DNA of 64,000 bases from Pseudomonas sp. GD03944 (GTDB taxonomy: Bacteria; Pseudomonadota; Gammaproteobacteria; Pseudomonadales; Pseudomonadaceae). The notes beneath the pieces were generated by a model, which was not told the origin of the DNA, searched no databases, and saw only the letters and a program-made list of their open reading frames with translations. This document shows positions 36,763-45,091 of the stretch, piece after piece (position 1 is the stretch's first letter; every line of letters starts with the position of its first letter). The DNA lies in NCBI RefSeq assembly GCF_029839275.1, contig NZ_JAOCAH010000007.1:215395-279394 (forward strand), in the 5' to 3' direction. A program made the translations under genes and the position numbers.

Positions 36763-37557
36763 ATGTCCGACAAAAACAATAATCAAGCACCTTCAGGTGC
36801 ACAGGCACTGTTCCGTGGGCTGGCCGTCATCGAGGCCGTGGCCCAGGGTGCCAGCAGCCTGGCCGATATCGGTGCCGCCATCGGCTGCACCCGCAGCACC
36901 ACGCACCGCCTGATCGCGGCGCTGGTGCAGGCCGGTTACCTGCGCGCCAATGCCGGTGGCAACGGTGGCTACCAGCTCGGCCCCAAACTCATCGAACTCG
37001 GCTACAAGGCCCGGGCGCAGATGCCCCTGGCGAACGTGGCGCGCCCGCACCTGGAGCGCATCGCCCGCCTGACCCAGGACACCGTGCACCTGGGCGTGCG
37101 GGAAGAGGGCGACGTCCTCTACATCGAAAAACTGCCCAGCAGCCGCGGCCTGGAAATGCGCTCGCGCATCGGCCTGCGCATGCCGCTGGCGCTCACCGGC
37201 ATCGGCAAGTCGCTGATGCTCGACCTGACCGAGGCGCAGTGGCACGACCTGTACCAGCAAGGGCTGGAGCGCCGCGCCGGGCAATCGGGCCTGCGCGAGG
37301 TGTTCACGCCCTGGGACGATTTCCGCGCCCTGATGCAGGGTTACGCCGCCGGCGGTTTCAGCTTCGACCTGGAAGAAAACGAGCTGGGCGTGCGCTGCGT
37401 GGCCGCGCCGATTCGTGATGCCAGCGGCCAGATCGTCGCCGCGCTGAGCGTCGCCAGCGCCATTCCCTATATGCCGGAGGAGCGTCTGCAGACGCTGCGG
37501 CCGGACGTGATCGCCTGCGCGACCGCCATTTCCCGAGAACTGGGCTGGAGTACCTGA
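36763..37557 (+). CDS. IclR family transcriptional regulator of the sugar-acid cluster
   Basis: A 264-residue IclR regulator. The winged HTH covers about residues 12-70 (SLADIGAAIGCTRSTTHRLIAALVQAGYL), and the effector-binding domain the rest (VLYIEKLPSSRGLEMRSRIG; SFDLEENELGVRCVAAPI). GAGATA precedes the ATG. It is directly followed, with no gap, by dgoK and heads the cluster to 43540, so it is the likely local regulator, sensing a 2-dehydro-3-deoxy sugar acid or similar. A palindrome at 36687-36701 is a candidate operator. Confidence 0.9.
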   Translation: MSDKNNNQAPSGAQALFRGLAVIEAVAQGASSLADIGAAIGCTRSTTHRLIAALVQAGYLRANAGGNGGYQLGPKLIELGYKARAQMPLANVARPHLERIARLTQDTVHLGVREEGDVLYIEKLPSSRGLEMRSRIGLRMPLALTGIGKSLMLDLTEAQWHDLYQQGLERRAGQSGLREVFTPWDDFRALMQGYAAGGFSFDLEENELGVRCVAAPIRDASGQIVAALSVASAIPYMPEERLQTLRPDVIACATAISRELGWST

Positions 37558-38535
37558 ATGACCGAGCACCCCTCGCCGACCCTGATCGCCCTGGACTGGG
37601 GCACGTCTTCGCTGCGTGCCTACCTGCTCGCCGACGAGGGACACGTGCTGGAAACGCGCACGCGTCCCTGGGGGGTCCAGCACACCCCCTCCGGCGATTT
37701 CGCCAGGGCCTATGAAGATGTGGTCGGTGATTGGTGCCAACGCTGGCCGGATGTGCCGGCGCTCGCCTGCGGGATGATCGGCAGTCGCCAGGGCTGGCGC
37801 GAGGTGCCCTATGCCATCTGCCCGGCCGACGGCCGCGACCTGGCCAGCCAGTTGCTGGCGCTGGACAGCGGGTGCGGCACCCTGCACCTGGTGCCCGGCG
37901 TGCTCGACGCCAGCGCCTTGCCCAACGTCATTCGCGGTGAGGAAACCCAGGTGTTCGGCGCCCTGCAACTGGAGCCGGAGCTGGCGGAAAACGCCCTGCT
38001 GGTGCTGCCGGGTACCCACAGCAAATGGGTGACGGTGCGCGAGGGGACGATCCACAGCTTCGCCACCTACATGACCGGCGAGCTGTTCGCGGTGCTGCGT
38101 GACCATTCGATTCTCGGCCGTCCGGCCCGCGAGCAGGGCAGCGATGTGTCCGTCGAGGCCTTCGTGCGGGGGCTGGAGACGGCGCGCAGCAGCGCGTGCG
38201 AAGGCGTCTCCGGGCGGCTGTTCAGTACCCGTAGCCTGCTGCTCACCGAACGCCTGGCCGCCACCGAAAGCCTGGATTACCTGTCCGGCCTGCTGATCGG
38301 CGAGGAGCTGCGCAGCGTGCTCGCCAGCTTCGCCCAGGTTCCCTGCCCGCCGCTGGTGCTGATCGGCGATGCGCAGCTGTGCGAACGCTACCGCCTGGCC
38401 CTGATGCATTTCGGCGTGACGTCGGTGCGCACCCTCGACAACGCCGGGGTCGCCGGGCTCTGGTTCATTGCCCGCGCGGCCGGCCTGGTGACCGACAGCC
38501 GCGCCCCAGCCAAGAGGAGCGCCACCCATGTCTGA
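37558..38535 (+). CDS. dgoK: 2-dehydro-3-deoxygalactonokinase
   Basis: A 325-residue DgoK kinase of the ASKHA fold that phosphorylates 2-dehydro-3-deoxy-D-galactonate (KDGal) at O6. The family motifs IALDWGTSSLRAYL at the N-terminus and LVLPGTHSKWVTV with TYMTGELFAVLRDHSILG in the middle are clear. It begins directly after the IclR stop and overlaps dgoA by 8 bp. Together DgoK and DgoA complete the DeLey-Doudoroff pathway; the dehydratase that feeds it is not in the cluster. Confidence 0.92.
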   Translation: MTEHPSPTLIALDWGTSSLRAYLLADEGHVLETRTRPWGVQHTPSGDFARAYEDVVGDWCQRWPDVPALACGMIGSRQGWREVPYAICPADGRDLASQLLALDSGCGTLHLVPGVLDASALPNVIRGEETQVFGALQLEPELAENALLVLPGTHSKWVTVREGTIHSFATYMTGELFAVLRDHSILGRPAREQGSDVSVEAFVRGLETARSSACEGVSGRLFSTRSLLLTERLAATESLDYLSGLLIGEELRSVLASFAQVPCPPLVLIGDAQLCERYRLALMHFGVTSVRTLDNAGVAGLWFIARAAGLVTDSRAPAKRSATHV

Positions 38536-39151
38536 TGCCTACCTGCAGCAATTGCCGCTGATCGCCATCCTGCGCGGGATCACCCCGGACGAAATCGTCC
38601 CGGTGGGCCTGGCGCTGTATGACGCGGGTTTCCGCCTGATCGAAATCCCCCTGAACTCGCCTCAGCCGCTGCAGAGCATCGCCCTGCTGGCTGCCGAGCT
38701 CGGTGAGCGGGCACTGGTTGGTGCCGGCACCGTGCTCAGCGTGGAGCAGGTGCGAGATGTTGCCGAGGCCGGTGGCCGGCTGATCGTGTCGCCCAACTGC
38801 AACACCGCGGTGATCGAAGCGACCCGTGCCGCCGGCCTGTTCAGCTCTCCCGGGGTGGCCACCCCGAGTGAAGGTTTTGCCGCGCACGCCGCGGGCGCCC
38901 AGGTGCTCAAGCTGTTCCCGGCCGAACAATTCAACCCGACCATCGTGCGCGCCTGGCGCGCGGTGTTCGCCCGTGACATTCCCTTGTTGCCGGTCGGTGG
39001 GATCACTCCGGCTGGCATGCAGGCTTACGTCGACGCCGGCGCCAGTGGTTTCGGCCTGGGTTCTGCGCTGTACAAGCCCGGCATGGGCGTGGCCCAGGTG
39101 GCCGACAACGCCAGGGCATTCGTCTCGGCCTGGCAGGCCTTGCAGAGGTAA
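38528..39151 (+). CDS. dgoA: 2-dehydro-3-deoxy-6-phosphogalactonate aldolase
   Basis: A 207-residue class I aldolase of the KDPG/KDPGal type, splitting KDPGal to pyruvate and D-glyceraldehyde 3-phosphate. The Schiff-base lysine is in VLKLFPAEQF and the catalytic Glu in LIEIPLNSP. The substrate loop VGAGTVLSVEQVRDV is typical. That the partner kinase is DgoK, rather than KdgK, supports the galactonate reading over the Eda type. It overlaps dgoK and is followed after 71 bp by the transport genes. Confidence 0.93.
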   Translation: MSDAYLQQLPLIAILRGITPDEIVPVGLALYDAGFRLIEIPLNSPQPLQSIALLAAELGERALVGAGTVLSVEQVRDVAEAGGRLIVSPNCNTAVIEATRAAGLFSSPGVATPSEGFAAHAAGAQVLKLFPAEQFNPTIVRAWRAVFARDIPLLPVGGITPAGMQAYVDAGASGFGLGSALYKPGMGVAQVADNARAFVSAWQALQR

Positions 39152-39222
39152 TTCCGGCCCTGGACCGCAGGGCGCTCCATCCATGACAGCTGTACTCAAC
39201 AATAATAAAAGGAGAGCTCGTT

Positions 39223-40239
39223 ATGCTCGTTGACCACGCACCCCGTACGACCGAACCTTCCCCCCTTGGCAGGCTGCTCAGCCGCGTCGGTTGCGCCGTG
39301 GCGGCGCTGACCCTGGCGCTCGGCCTGGCATCGCCGGCCACGGCCGCCGAATGGCCGACGCGGCCGGTGAGCATCATCGTCCCGGCAGGTGCCGGCGGTG
39401 GCTCCGACGGCACCGCGCGGATCCTCTCGAAGTACCTCAAACAAGAGCTGGGCCAGCAGTTCAACGTGATCAACCTGGGCCAGGGCGGCGGGGTGGTCGG
39501 CATCCAGAAGATCATCAGCTCCAAGGCCGATGGCTACACCCTGGGCGTGCTGTTCAACTTCGCCCACTACAAGGAAATGGGCCAGGCTGACTTCAAGGCC
39601 AGCGACTTCACCCCCATCGGTCAGTACAACTTCGACCTCGCCGGCTTCCAGGTGAAGGCCGACTCGCCGTTCACCAACCTGCGCCAGGCGCTGGATGCGC
39701 TGAAGCAGGATCCGTCCAAGTACACCATCGCCTGTGCCGGCGGTTGCGGCGGCTCCTGGCCGATGGCCGTGGCCGGCCTGCTCGATGCCTGGCAGGTGGA
39801 CCTGCAGAAAGTCCGCATGATTCCGGGCCAGGGTGCTGCGGCCGCCATGCAGGACCTGGCCGCCGGTGGCGTCGACTTCGTGCCCTGCTCGCTGCCAGAA
39901 GCAGACGCGCTGCTGAAGTCGGACAAGGTGCGCAGCCTCGCGGTGTTCGGCACCGAGCGCCAGGCGGCCTACCCGGACGTGCCGACCCTCAAGGAAGAAA
40001 CCGGGCTGGAGCTGGAGCTCGGTTCGTTCCGCGCCCTGGTGGCCCCGGCCGGCCTGCCGGACGACATCAAGGTCAAGCTCGAAGCGACCCTGGAGAAGAT
40101 CTACAACGATCCGGAGTGGCGCAAGGAGATGGAAGCCCGCGGTTTCCGCCCGCAATGGCGCAACGCCGAGGCATTCAGCCAATACCTGGAGCAGCACACC
40201 CGTGACGTCCAGGCCCTGATCGGCAAGCTCAACCCGTAA
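39223..40239 (+). CDS. Tripartite tricarboxylate transporter substrate-binding protein (TctC family)
   Basis: A 338-residue periplasmic binding protein of the Bug/TctC family. The signal peptide covers about residues 1-41 (A-rich, ends ATA-AEW). The conserved start of the fold WPTRPVSIIVPAGAGGGSDGTAR is readable. It delivers a carboxylate to the TctA/TctB membrane part encoded just downstream. The ATG at 39223 follows AAAAGGAGAG. Given dgoK and dgoA, the ligand is probably a sugar acid rather than citrate; that is inference. Confidence 0.92.
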   Translation: MLVDHAPRTTEPSPLGRLLSRVGCAVAALTLALGLASPATAAEWPTRPVSIIVPAGAGGGSDGTARILSKYLKQELGQQFNVINLGQGGGVVGIQKIISSKADGYTLGVLFNFAHYKEMGQADFKASDFTPIGQYNFDLAGFQVKADSPFTNLRQALDALKQDPSKYTIACAGGCGGSWPMAVAGLLDAWQVDLQKVRMIPGQGAAAAMQDLAAGGVDFVPCSLPEADALLKSDKVRSLAVFGTERQAAYPDVPTLKEETGLELELGSFRALVAPAGLPDDIKVKLEATLEKIYNDPEWRKEMEARGFRPQWRNAEAFSQYLEQHTRDVQALIGKLNP

Positions 40240-40303
40240 CCGGCGACGTGGCCGCCTGCTTTGGCAGGCGGCCTGCGCTGGCTTATCGACAGGAGCGTAC
40301 AGC

Positions 40304-40786
40304 ATGAAATTCAGCGATATCGCCCTCGGGGTGTTCTTCACCGCGCTCGGCCTGGGCGTTCTGTTCAGCGGGCAGCAGATGAAGGTCTCCCCGTTCTTCC
40401 AATACGGCGCCGGGTTCTTCCCGTCCATCATCGGCAGCCTGCTGGCCCTGTGCGGGGTGATCCTGCTGGTCAAGGGCGTGCGCACGGCGGGCGCCTCCGG
40501 CTTCTGGCTGCTGCAGGCCGGCCCCTGGCTGCGCGACCGCGAGCGGCTGGTGAACATCCTGCTGGTGCCGGTACTGGTCGTGGCGTTCATCGCCCTCATC
40601 GAAACCCTGGGCTTCATCGTCAGCGCGATCCTGCTGGTCGGCATCCTCTGCCAGCGCTTCAGCGGCCGACCGCTGGTGTCCTGGGTCACCGCCGTGCTGG
40701 CCACGCTGTTCCTGTATGTGTTCTTCCAGCAGGTGATGAGCGTGCAACTGCCCATGGGCGTTCTCACCGACTACACAGGTAGCTGA
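40304..40786 (+). CDS. Tripartite tricarboxylate transporter small subunit (TctB family)
   Basis: A 160-residue integral membrane protein with four hydrophobic segments, the small TctB subunit. It has the usual features, including the FGAGFFPxxI-like run (YGAGFFPSIIGSLLALCG). It lies 64 bp after the binding protein, with GGAG upstream of its ATG, and 2 bp before the large subunit. Confidence 0.9.
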   Translation: MKFSDIALGVFFTALGLGVLFSGQQMKVSPFFQYGAGFFPSIIGSLLALCGVILLVKGVRTAGASGFWLLQAGPWLRDRERLVNILLVPVLVVAFIALIETLGFIVSAILLVGILCQRFSGRPLVSWVTAVLATLFLYVFFQQVMSVQLPMGVLTDYTGS

Positions 40787-40788
40787 CC

Positions 40789-42327
40789 ATGGACGCGATA
40801 CTCAATGCCTTCGGCATGGTGATGACCTTCGAGGTCCTGGCGGTGATGATGATCGCCGCTATCTACGGCCTGTTCGTCGGGGCCATCCCGGGCCTGACCG
40901 CGACCATGGCGGTCGCGCTGATGGTGCCGGTGACCTTTTTCATGGACCCGGTGCCTGCCATTTCGGCGATCGTCACCATGGCGGCCATGGCCATCTTCTC
41001 CGGCGACCTGCCGGCGGTGTACATGCGCATGCCCGGTACCCCGGCCTCGGCGGCCTACACCGACCCCTGCTACGGCCTGTCGCAGCGCGGCCTGGGCGAA
41101 TATGCCCTGAGCATGAGCGCGGTCAGTTCGGCCATTGGTGGCTGCGTCGGGGTGCTGGCACTGATCCTGTGCGCGCCGTTCCTCGCCGAGTTCGCGCTCA
41201 ATTTCAGTTCGTTCGAATACTTCTGGCTGGCCTGCATGGGCCTGACCGCGGCCATCGCGGTATCCGACAGTTCGCCGGTGAAGGGCGCGGTGTCGCTGCT
41301 GCTCGGCCTGCTGGTGGCCAGCGTCGGCCTGGACCCGGTCACCGGCGAGTCGCGCTTCACCTTCGGCAACTCCGACCTGCTCGGTGGCCTGGGTTTCATC
41401 CCGGTGATCATCGGCCTGTTCGCCGTGGCGGAAATCCTGCGCTTCTGCACCCGCAACAAGCGCGGGGACAACTCCCGGCAGGCGGCGCTGGTGCCGCAGA
41501 AGCCGATGCTGATGCAGGCGCTGCGCGACATCTTCCGCTTCAAGACCGGGGTCGCCCAGGGTTCGGGCGTCGGGGTGCTGGTGGGCATCCTGCCGGGGGC
41601 CGGTGCGGATGTGGCGGCGTACATCTCCTACGCCATGTCCAAGCGGGCCGCGGCGCGACGCAAGACCCCGGACGAGGTCGACATGGCCAAGATCGTGCCG
41701 GCCACCGCCGCCAACAACGCCGCCGTGGGCGGCAGCTTCATCCCGGCCACGGTGTTCGGTATTCCCGGTGACTCGCTGACCGCCATCGTCATCGGCGTGC
41801 TGTTCATGAAGGGGCTGAATCCGGGGCCGACGATCTTCACTGAAAATGCCGACATGATTAACGCCGTTTTCCTGGCGTTCCTCTTGGCGAACATTCTGCT
41901 GATCCCCTTCGGCTTCCTCGCCATCAAGCTGTTCAAGCGCGTGCTGCAGGTGCCGCAGAGCATCCTGATGCCGGTGATCCTGGCGTTCTCCATCGTCGGT
42001 GCCTTTGCCGTGGAAAACACCCTGTTCGCGGTCACCACCATCCTGGTGTTCGGTGTGGCCGGTTTCCTCATGGAGGAAAACGGTTTCCCTCTGGCGCCGA
42101 TGATTCTTGGCATCGTGCTCGGCCCGATGCTGGAAGAGACCTTCATCACCTCGATGATGCGCGCCCAGGGCGACCTGATGGTGTTCTTCGAACGCCCGGT
42201 GTCCCTGGCCCTGGCCATCATCACCCTGTCGCTGTGGACGCTGCCGCTGTTGCTGCGGTTGCTCAAGCGCCGCGCAGGGCCGCCGCCTCACTCTCCATCC
42301 ACTCGTAAAGAGGAATGCACCCCATGA
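40789..42327 (+). CDS. Tripartite tricarboxylate transporter large subunit (TctA family)
   Basis: A 512-residue large transmembrane subunit with about 12 hydrophobic segments. Signature motifs are FVGAIPGLTATMAVAL near residue 30 and VGILPGAGADVAAYISYAMSKR in the middle. It forms the channel with TctB and imports the ligand captured by the binding protein, driven by an ion gradient. The stop TGA overlaps the SDR start (ATGA), so the transporter is coupled to the enzymes. Confidence 0.92.
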   Translation: MDAILNAFGMVMTFEVLAVMMIAAIYGLFVGAIPGLTATMAVALMVPVTFFMDPVPAISAIVTMAAMAIFSGDLPAVYMRMPGTPASAAYTDPCYGLSQRGLGEYALSMSAVSSAIGGCVGVLALILCAPFLAEFALNFSSFEYFWLACMGLTAAIAVSDSSPVKGAVSLLLGLLVASVGLDPVTGESRFTFGNSDLLGGLGFIPVIIGLFAVAEILRFCTRNKRGDNSRQAALVPQKPMLMQALRDIFRFKTGVAQGSGVGVLVGILPGAGADVAAYISYAMSKRAAARRKTPDEVDMAKIVPATAANNAAVGGSFIPATVFGIPGDSLTAIVIGVLFMKGLNPGPTIFTENADMINAVFLAFLLANILLIPFGFLAIKLFKRVLQVPQSILMPVILAFSIVGAFAVENTLFAVTTILVFGVAGFLMEENGFPLAPMILGIVLGPMLEETFITSMMRAQGDLMVFFERPVSLALAIITLSLWTLPLLLRLLKRRAGPPPHSPSTRKEECTP

Positions 42328-43103
42328 ATTTCAACGACCTGCGCGGCAAGCGCGTGTTGATCACCGGTTCCACCCAGGGCATCGGCCTGGCCACTGCCCG
42401 GGCCTTCGCCCAGCTGGGTGCCCATGTCGGCATCACCGCGCGCAACACCCCGGCCAACCTGGATGCGTTGCTCACCGAGCTGTCCGCCAACGGCGGCCAG
42501 GCGGCGTTCTTCGCCGGTGACCTGGGCAAGACCGAAGCCTGCGTGGCCACGGTGGCGGCCTTCGTCGAGCGTTTCGGTGGCCTCGACGTGCTGATCAACA
42601 ATGCCGGTGCGCTGCTGGAGCGCCGCGGCCTGGAAGCCATCGACGATGCCTTCTTCGACGCCATGACCGACGTCAACCTGCGTTCGGCGCTGATGGTCAC
42701 CCGTGAAGCCATCCCGCACCTGCGCGCCTCGGCCAAGGCCAGCGGACAGAGCGCTGCGGTGATCACCACCGGCTCGATCGCCGCCCACGGTGGCGGTGGC
42801 CCGGGCGCCAGCCTGTACGCCGCGGCCAAGGCCTGGCTGCACAACATCCAGCGCAACTGGGTGCGCGAATTCACCGGGGCCAACGTGCGCTTCAACATCG
42901 TTTCGCCGGGCACCGTAGACACCGCCTTCCACGCCGACAAGGACGACAGCGCCCGTGCCGCGGTCAACAGCACCATCCCGATGGGCCGTTTCGGCTCGCC
43001 GGAGGAAATGGCGCCGTCCTACCTGTTCCTCGCGTCCCATGCCTGCAGCGGTTACATCACCGGCCAGGTGCTCGACGTCAACGGCGGGCAGGCCATGCCA
43101 TGA
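42324..43103 (+). CDS. SDR family oxidoreductase
   Basis: A 259-residue classical short-chain dehydrogenase. The cofactor motif is TGSTQGIG, NNAG is present at about residues 92-95, and the catalytic Ser and YxxxK (YAAAK) are intact. The ATG at 42324 overlaps the TctA stop and follows AAAGAGGAA. In this cluster it may oxidise a sugar or sugar-acid hydroxyl, for example making a keto acid or lactone; the substrate is not readable. It overlaps the next gene by 4 bp. Confidence 0.88.
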   Translation: MNFNDLRGKRVLITGSTQGIGLATARAFAQLGAHVGITARNTPANLDALLTELSANGGQAAFFAGDLGKTEACVATVAAFVERFGGLDVLINNAGALLERRGLEAIDDAFFDAMTDVNLRSALMVTREAIPHLRASAKASGQSAAVITTGSIAAHGGGGPGASLYAAAKAWLHNIQRNWVREFTGANVRFNIVSPGTVDTAFHADKDDSARAAVNSTIPMGRFGSPEEMAPSYLFLASHACSGYITGQVLDVNGGQAMP

Positions 43104-43540
43104 CGGCCCCTGTCACGAAGGCTCCCCCGGTACTCACCTACGGCGCGCCGATCGACCTGGAGCAGGCGCACCAGGTCGCCGCAGCGGCCCAGGTGGAAGC
43201 GCTGGCCAACGGCTGGCCGATGGTGATCGCCGTGGCCGACAGCGGCGGCCACCTGGTGCTGCTGCACAAGCTCGACGGCGCAGCGCTGGGCAGCGTCGAG
43301 GTGGCGATCAAGAAAGCCTCCACGGCGGCGCTGTTCAAGCGTTCCACCAAGGGCTTCGAGGAAACCCTGGCTACCGGCGGCGCGGCACTGCGCCTGCTGT
43401 CCATGCACAACGCCATCCTGCTGGAGGGTGGGATACCGCTGGTGCGTGACGGCCAGGTGGTCGGCGCCATCGGTGTGTCGGGCATGCACCCGTCCCAGGA
43501 TGGGCAGGTGGCCCAGGCGGGCGCGGCGGTGTTTGGCTGA
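43100..43540 (+). CDS. GlcG/HbpS family heme-binding-like protein
   Basis: A 146-residue GlcG/HbpS (DUF336) domain protein. It has the family segments VIAVADSGGHLVLLHKLDGA, KASTAALFKRSTK and LEGGIPLVRDGQVVGAIGVSGM. These domains recur in carboxylate-use operons without a settled function; some bind heme or act as regulatory or enzymatic accessory parts. It closes the sugar-acid operon, overlapping the SDR gene by 4 bp (ATGA). Confidence 0.88.
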   Translation: MTAPVTKAPPVLTYGAPIDLEQAHQVAAAAQVEALANGWPMVIAVADSGGHLVLLHKLDGAALGSVEVAIKKASTAALFKRSTKGFEETLATGGAALRLLSMHNAILLEGGIPLVRDGQVVGAIGVSGMHPSQDGQVAQAGAAVFG

Positions 43541-43558
43541 CGGCTGTTGAAGCGGAAG

Positions 43559-43604
43559 GGGCGGCGCTGCGCCGCCCGGTAGCGCCTGTCAGCACGACAG
43601 GCGC
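43559..43604. terminator. Back-to-back hairpins after the sugar-acid operon
   Basis: Two perfect 9-bp stems in series: GGGCGGCGC / GCGCCGCCC (43559-43577) and GCGCCTGTC / GACAGGCGC (43582-43604). No T tract follows. Their place between convergent genes suggests a transcription barrier. Confidence 0.4.
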
Positions 43605-43622
43605 GGTGGCTTCAAGGGTGTG

Positions 43623-43868
43623 TCACGCGGTTTCGCTGACGTTGAGGATCGTCAGCAGGTTCTGGGCGAATTCCGCGGCTTCCACCCCGAGGGTGGTCAG
43701 GTAGCCACCGTCCTGCTGGGTGATCAGGCCTTTCTCGTGCAGGCGTTTGGCGGCGGCGATGGCTTGCGGGGCGGCGACGTGATGAACCTTGAGGCCTTCC
43801 TGGGTGTTGCTCAGGTTGTAGAGCGCGAGGAGTTCCAGTTCGGCAACCAGTTCTGGGGTAAAGGACAT
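43623..43868 (-). CDS. TIGR02647 family protein, putative DNA-binding
   Basis: An 81-residue protein. The conserved run MSFTPELVAELELLALYNL, NTQEGLKVHHVAAPQAIAAAKRLHEKGLITQQDGGYLTTLG is typical of the TIGR02647 family of small gammaproteobacterial proteins. The helical pattern with a beta hairpin fits a winged-helix-like fold, which is inference. It is transcribed towards the sugar-acid operon's end. Confidence 0.8.
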   Translation of the reverse strand: MSFTPELVAELELLALYNLSNTQEGLKVHHVAAPQAIAAAKRLHEKGLITQQDGGYLTTLGVEAAEFAQNLLTILNVSETA

Positions 43869-44005
43869 AGGTGCTCCGACTGCTTGGGATCATGGACCGG
43901 ACGTGGCAGTCGTCCGGCTCGTGGCGCACCGCCCCGGGGGGCGATGCGCGTGACCTCAGTGTAGTCAGGCAAATGCCGCTGCGCTGCTTCGTGCGACCGA
44001 TCGCT

Positions 44006-44281
44006 TCAGTCGTCTGTCGGAAGCTCGGGCAGGGCCCGCAGCGCCTGCTCGTAGGCGGCGCCATCGAACGGCTGGTCACTGGCCAGCATGCGCTTGATCG
44101 CGTCCGCCAGCACCAGGGCCATCATGTGCAGGATGTCCTCGCGTTCGTAGCCCACCAGGGTCAGTTTGTTCAGGGTGGCCAGGGCTGCCGGGGGCTCGCC
44201 GGCCTCGATCTGGTTCTCGATCGCCTGGATCAGGGCGTCTTCGGCGAAATCTTCGTCTTCGGTGTTCTCGTGGTCGCTCAT
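44006..44281 (-). CDS. Conserved hypothetical protein
   Basis: A 91-residue acidic protein, with no signal or membrane segment. The core ALATLNKLTLVGYEREDILHMMALVLADAIKR is, by my recollection, shared by a small Pseudomonas family, often near argH. No function is known to me. It is monocistronic and transcribed divergently from the GST gene. Confidence 0.7.
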   Translation of the reverse strand: MSDHENTEDEDFAEDALIQAIENQIEAGEPPAALATLNKLTLVGYEREDILHMMALVLADAIKRMLASDQPFDGAAYEQALRALPELPTDD

Positions 44282-44422
44282 GGCCGGGCCGTCCGCAGAA
44301 TGAGGTGACAGTGTGCCAGCGCTGCGGCAGCCGCGCCATTCACGGCTGCGATGGGGCTGGCCGGCGGGGCGGGTGTGGGTCTATAACCTTGCCTACCCCC
44401 ACTCCGGCGTTGGAGCCTGCCC

Positions 44423-45088
44423 ATGTACACACTCTACGGATTCCCGGTCAGCAACTACTTCAACATGGTCAAACTGGCCTTGCTGGAAAAAGGGCTGCCG
44501 TTCGAGGTCTCGACCCTGCACGGCAGCCAGAGCGAGGAATGCCTGCGCATCAGCCCCCGGGGCAAGGTGCCGGTGCTGGGCGTCGAGGGCGGCCATATCA
44601 ACGAGACCAGCGCGATCCTCGAATATCTGGAGGAGCACGGCGCCGGCAAGCCGCTGCTGCCGAGCGAACCCTTCGCCCGGGCCCGGGTGCGCTCGCTGAT
44701 GAAGGAGATCGAGCTGTACATCGAACTGCCGGCGCGCCTGGGTTATCCCCAGGCGTTCTTCGGCATGGCGATCCCCGAGGCCCTGAAGGCGCGCTGCGAA
44801 GCCGAGCTGCTGGCCGGCATCGCCACGCTCAAGCGCCACGGCCGCTTCACGCCCTACGTGGCCGGCGACAGCTTCACCCTGGCGGACATCTACTTCCTGT
44901 ACAGCATCGACCTGGCCTGCCTGGTCGGCAAGAAGCTGTTCGACCGGGACCTGCTGGCCGACTTCCCGGCGGCCCGCGACCTGCTCGCGCGGCTCAACGA
45001 CAATCCCCTCGTCAAGGCCATTGCCGCCGACAAGGACGCCGACATGCCGAACTTCCTGGCCATGGTCCGCGCCCGGGCCGGTCAGTAG
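44423..45088 (+). CDS. Glutathione S-transferase family protein
   Basis: A 221-residue GST. The N-terminal thioredoxin fold covers residues 1-80 (YGFPVSNYFNMVKLALLEKG; the active Ser/Tyr is probably S10; GKVPVLGVEGG; ETSAILEYLEE). The helical C-terminal domain is at about 90-215. It conjugates glutathione to electrophiles or acts in redox; no substrate is implied. The ATG at 44423 follows GGAG. It is convergent with the GH114 gene, 3 bp apart. Confidence 0.92.
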   Translation: MYTLYGFPVSNYFNMVKLALLEKGLPFEVSTLHGSQSEECLRISPRGKVPVLGVEGGHINETSAILEYLEEHGAGKPLLPSEPFARARVRSLMKEIELYIELPARLGYPQAFFGMAIPEALKARCEAELLAGIATLKRHGRFTPYVAGDSFTLADIYFLYSIDLACLVGKKLFDRDLLADFPAARDLLARLNDNPLVKAIAADKDADMPNFLAMVRARAGQ

Positions 45089-45091
45089 GCC

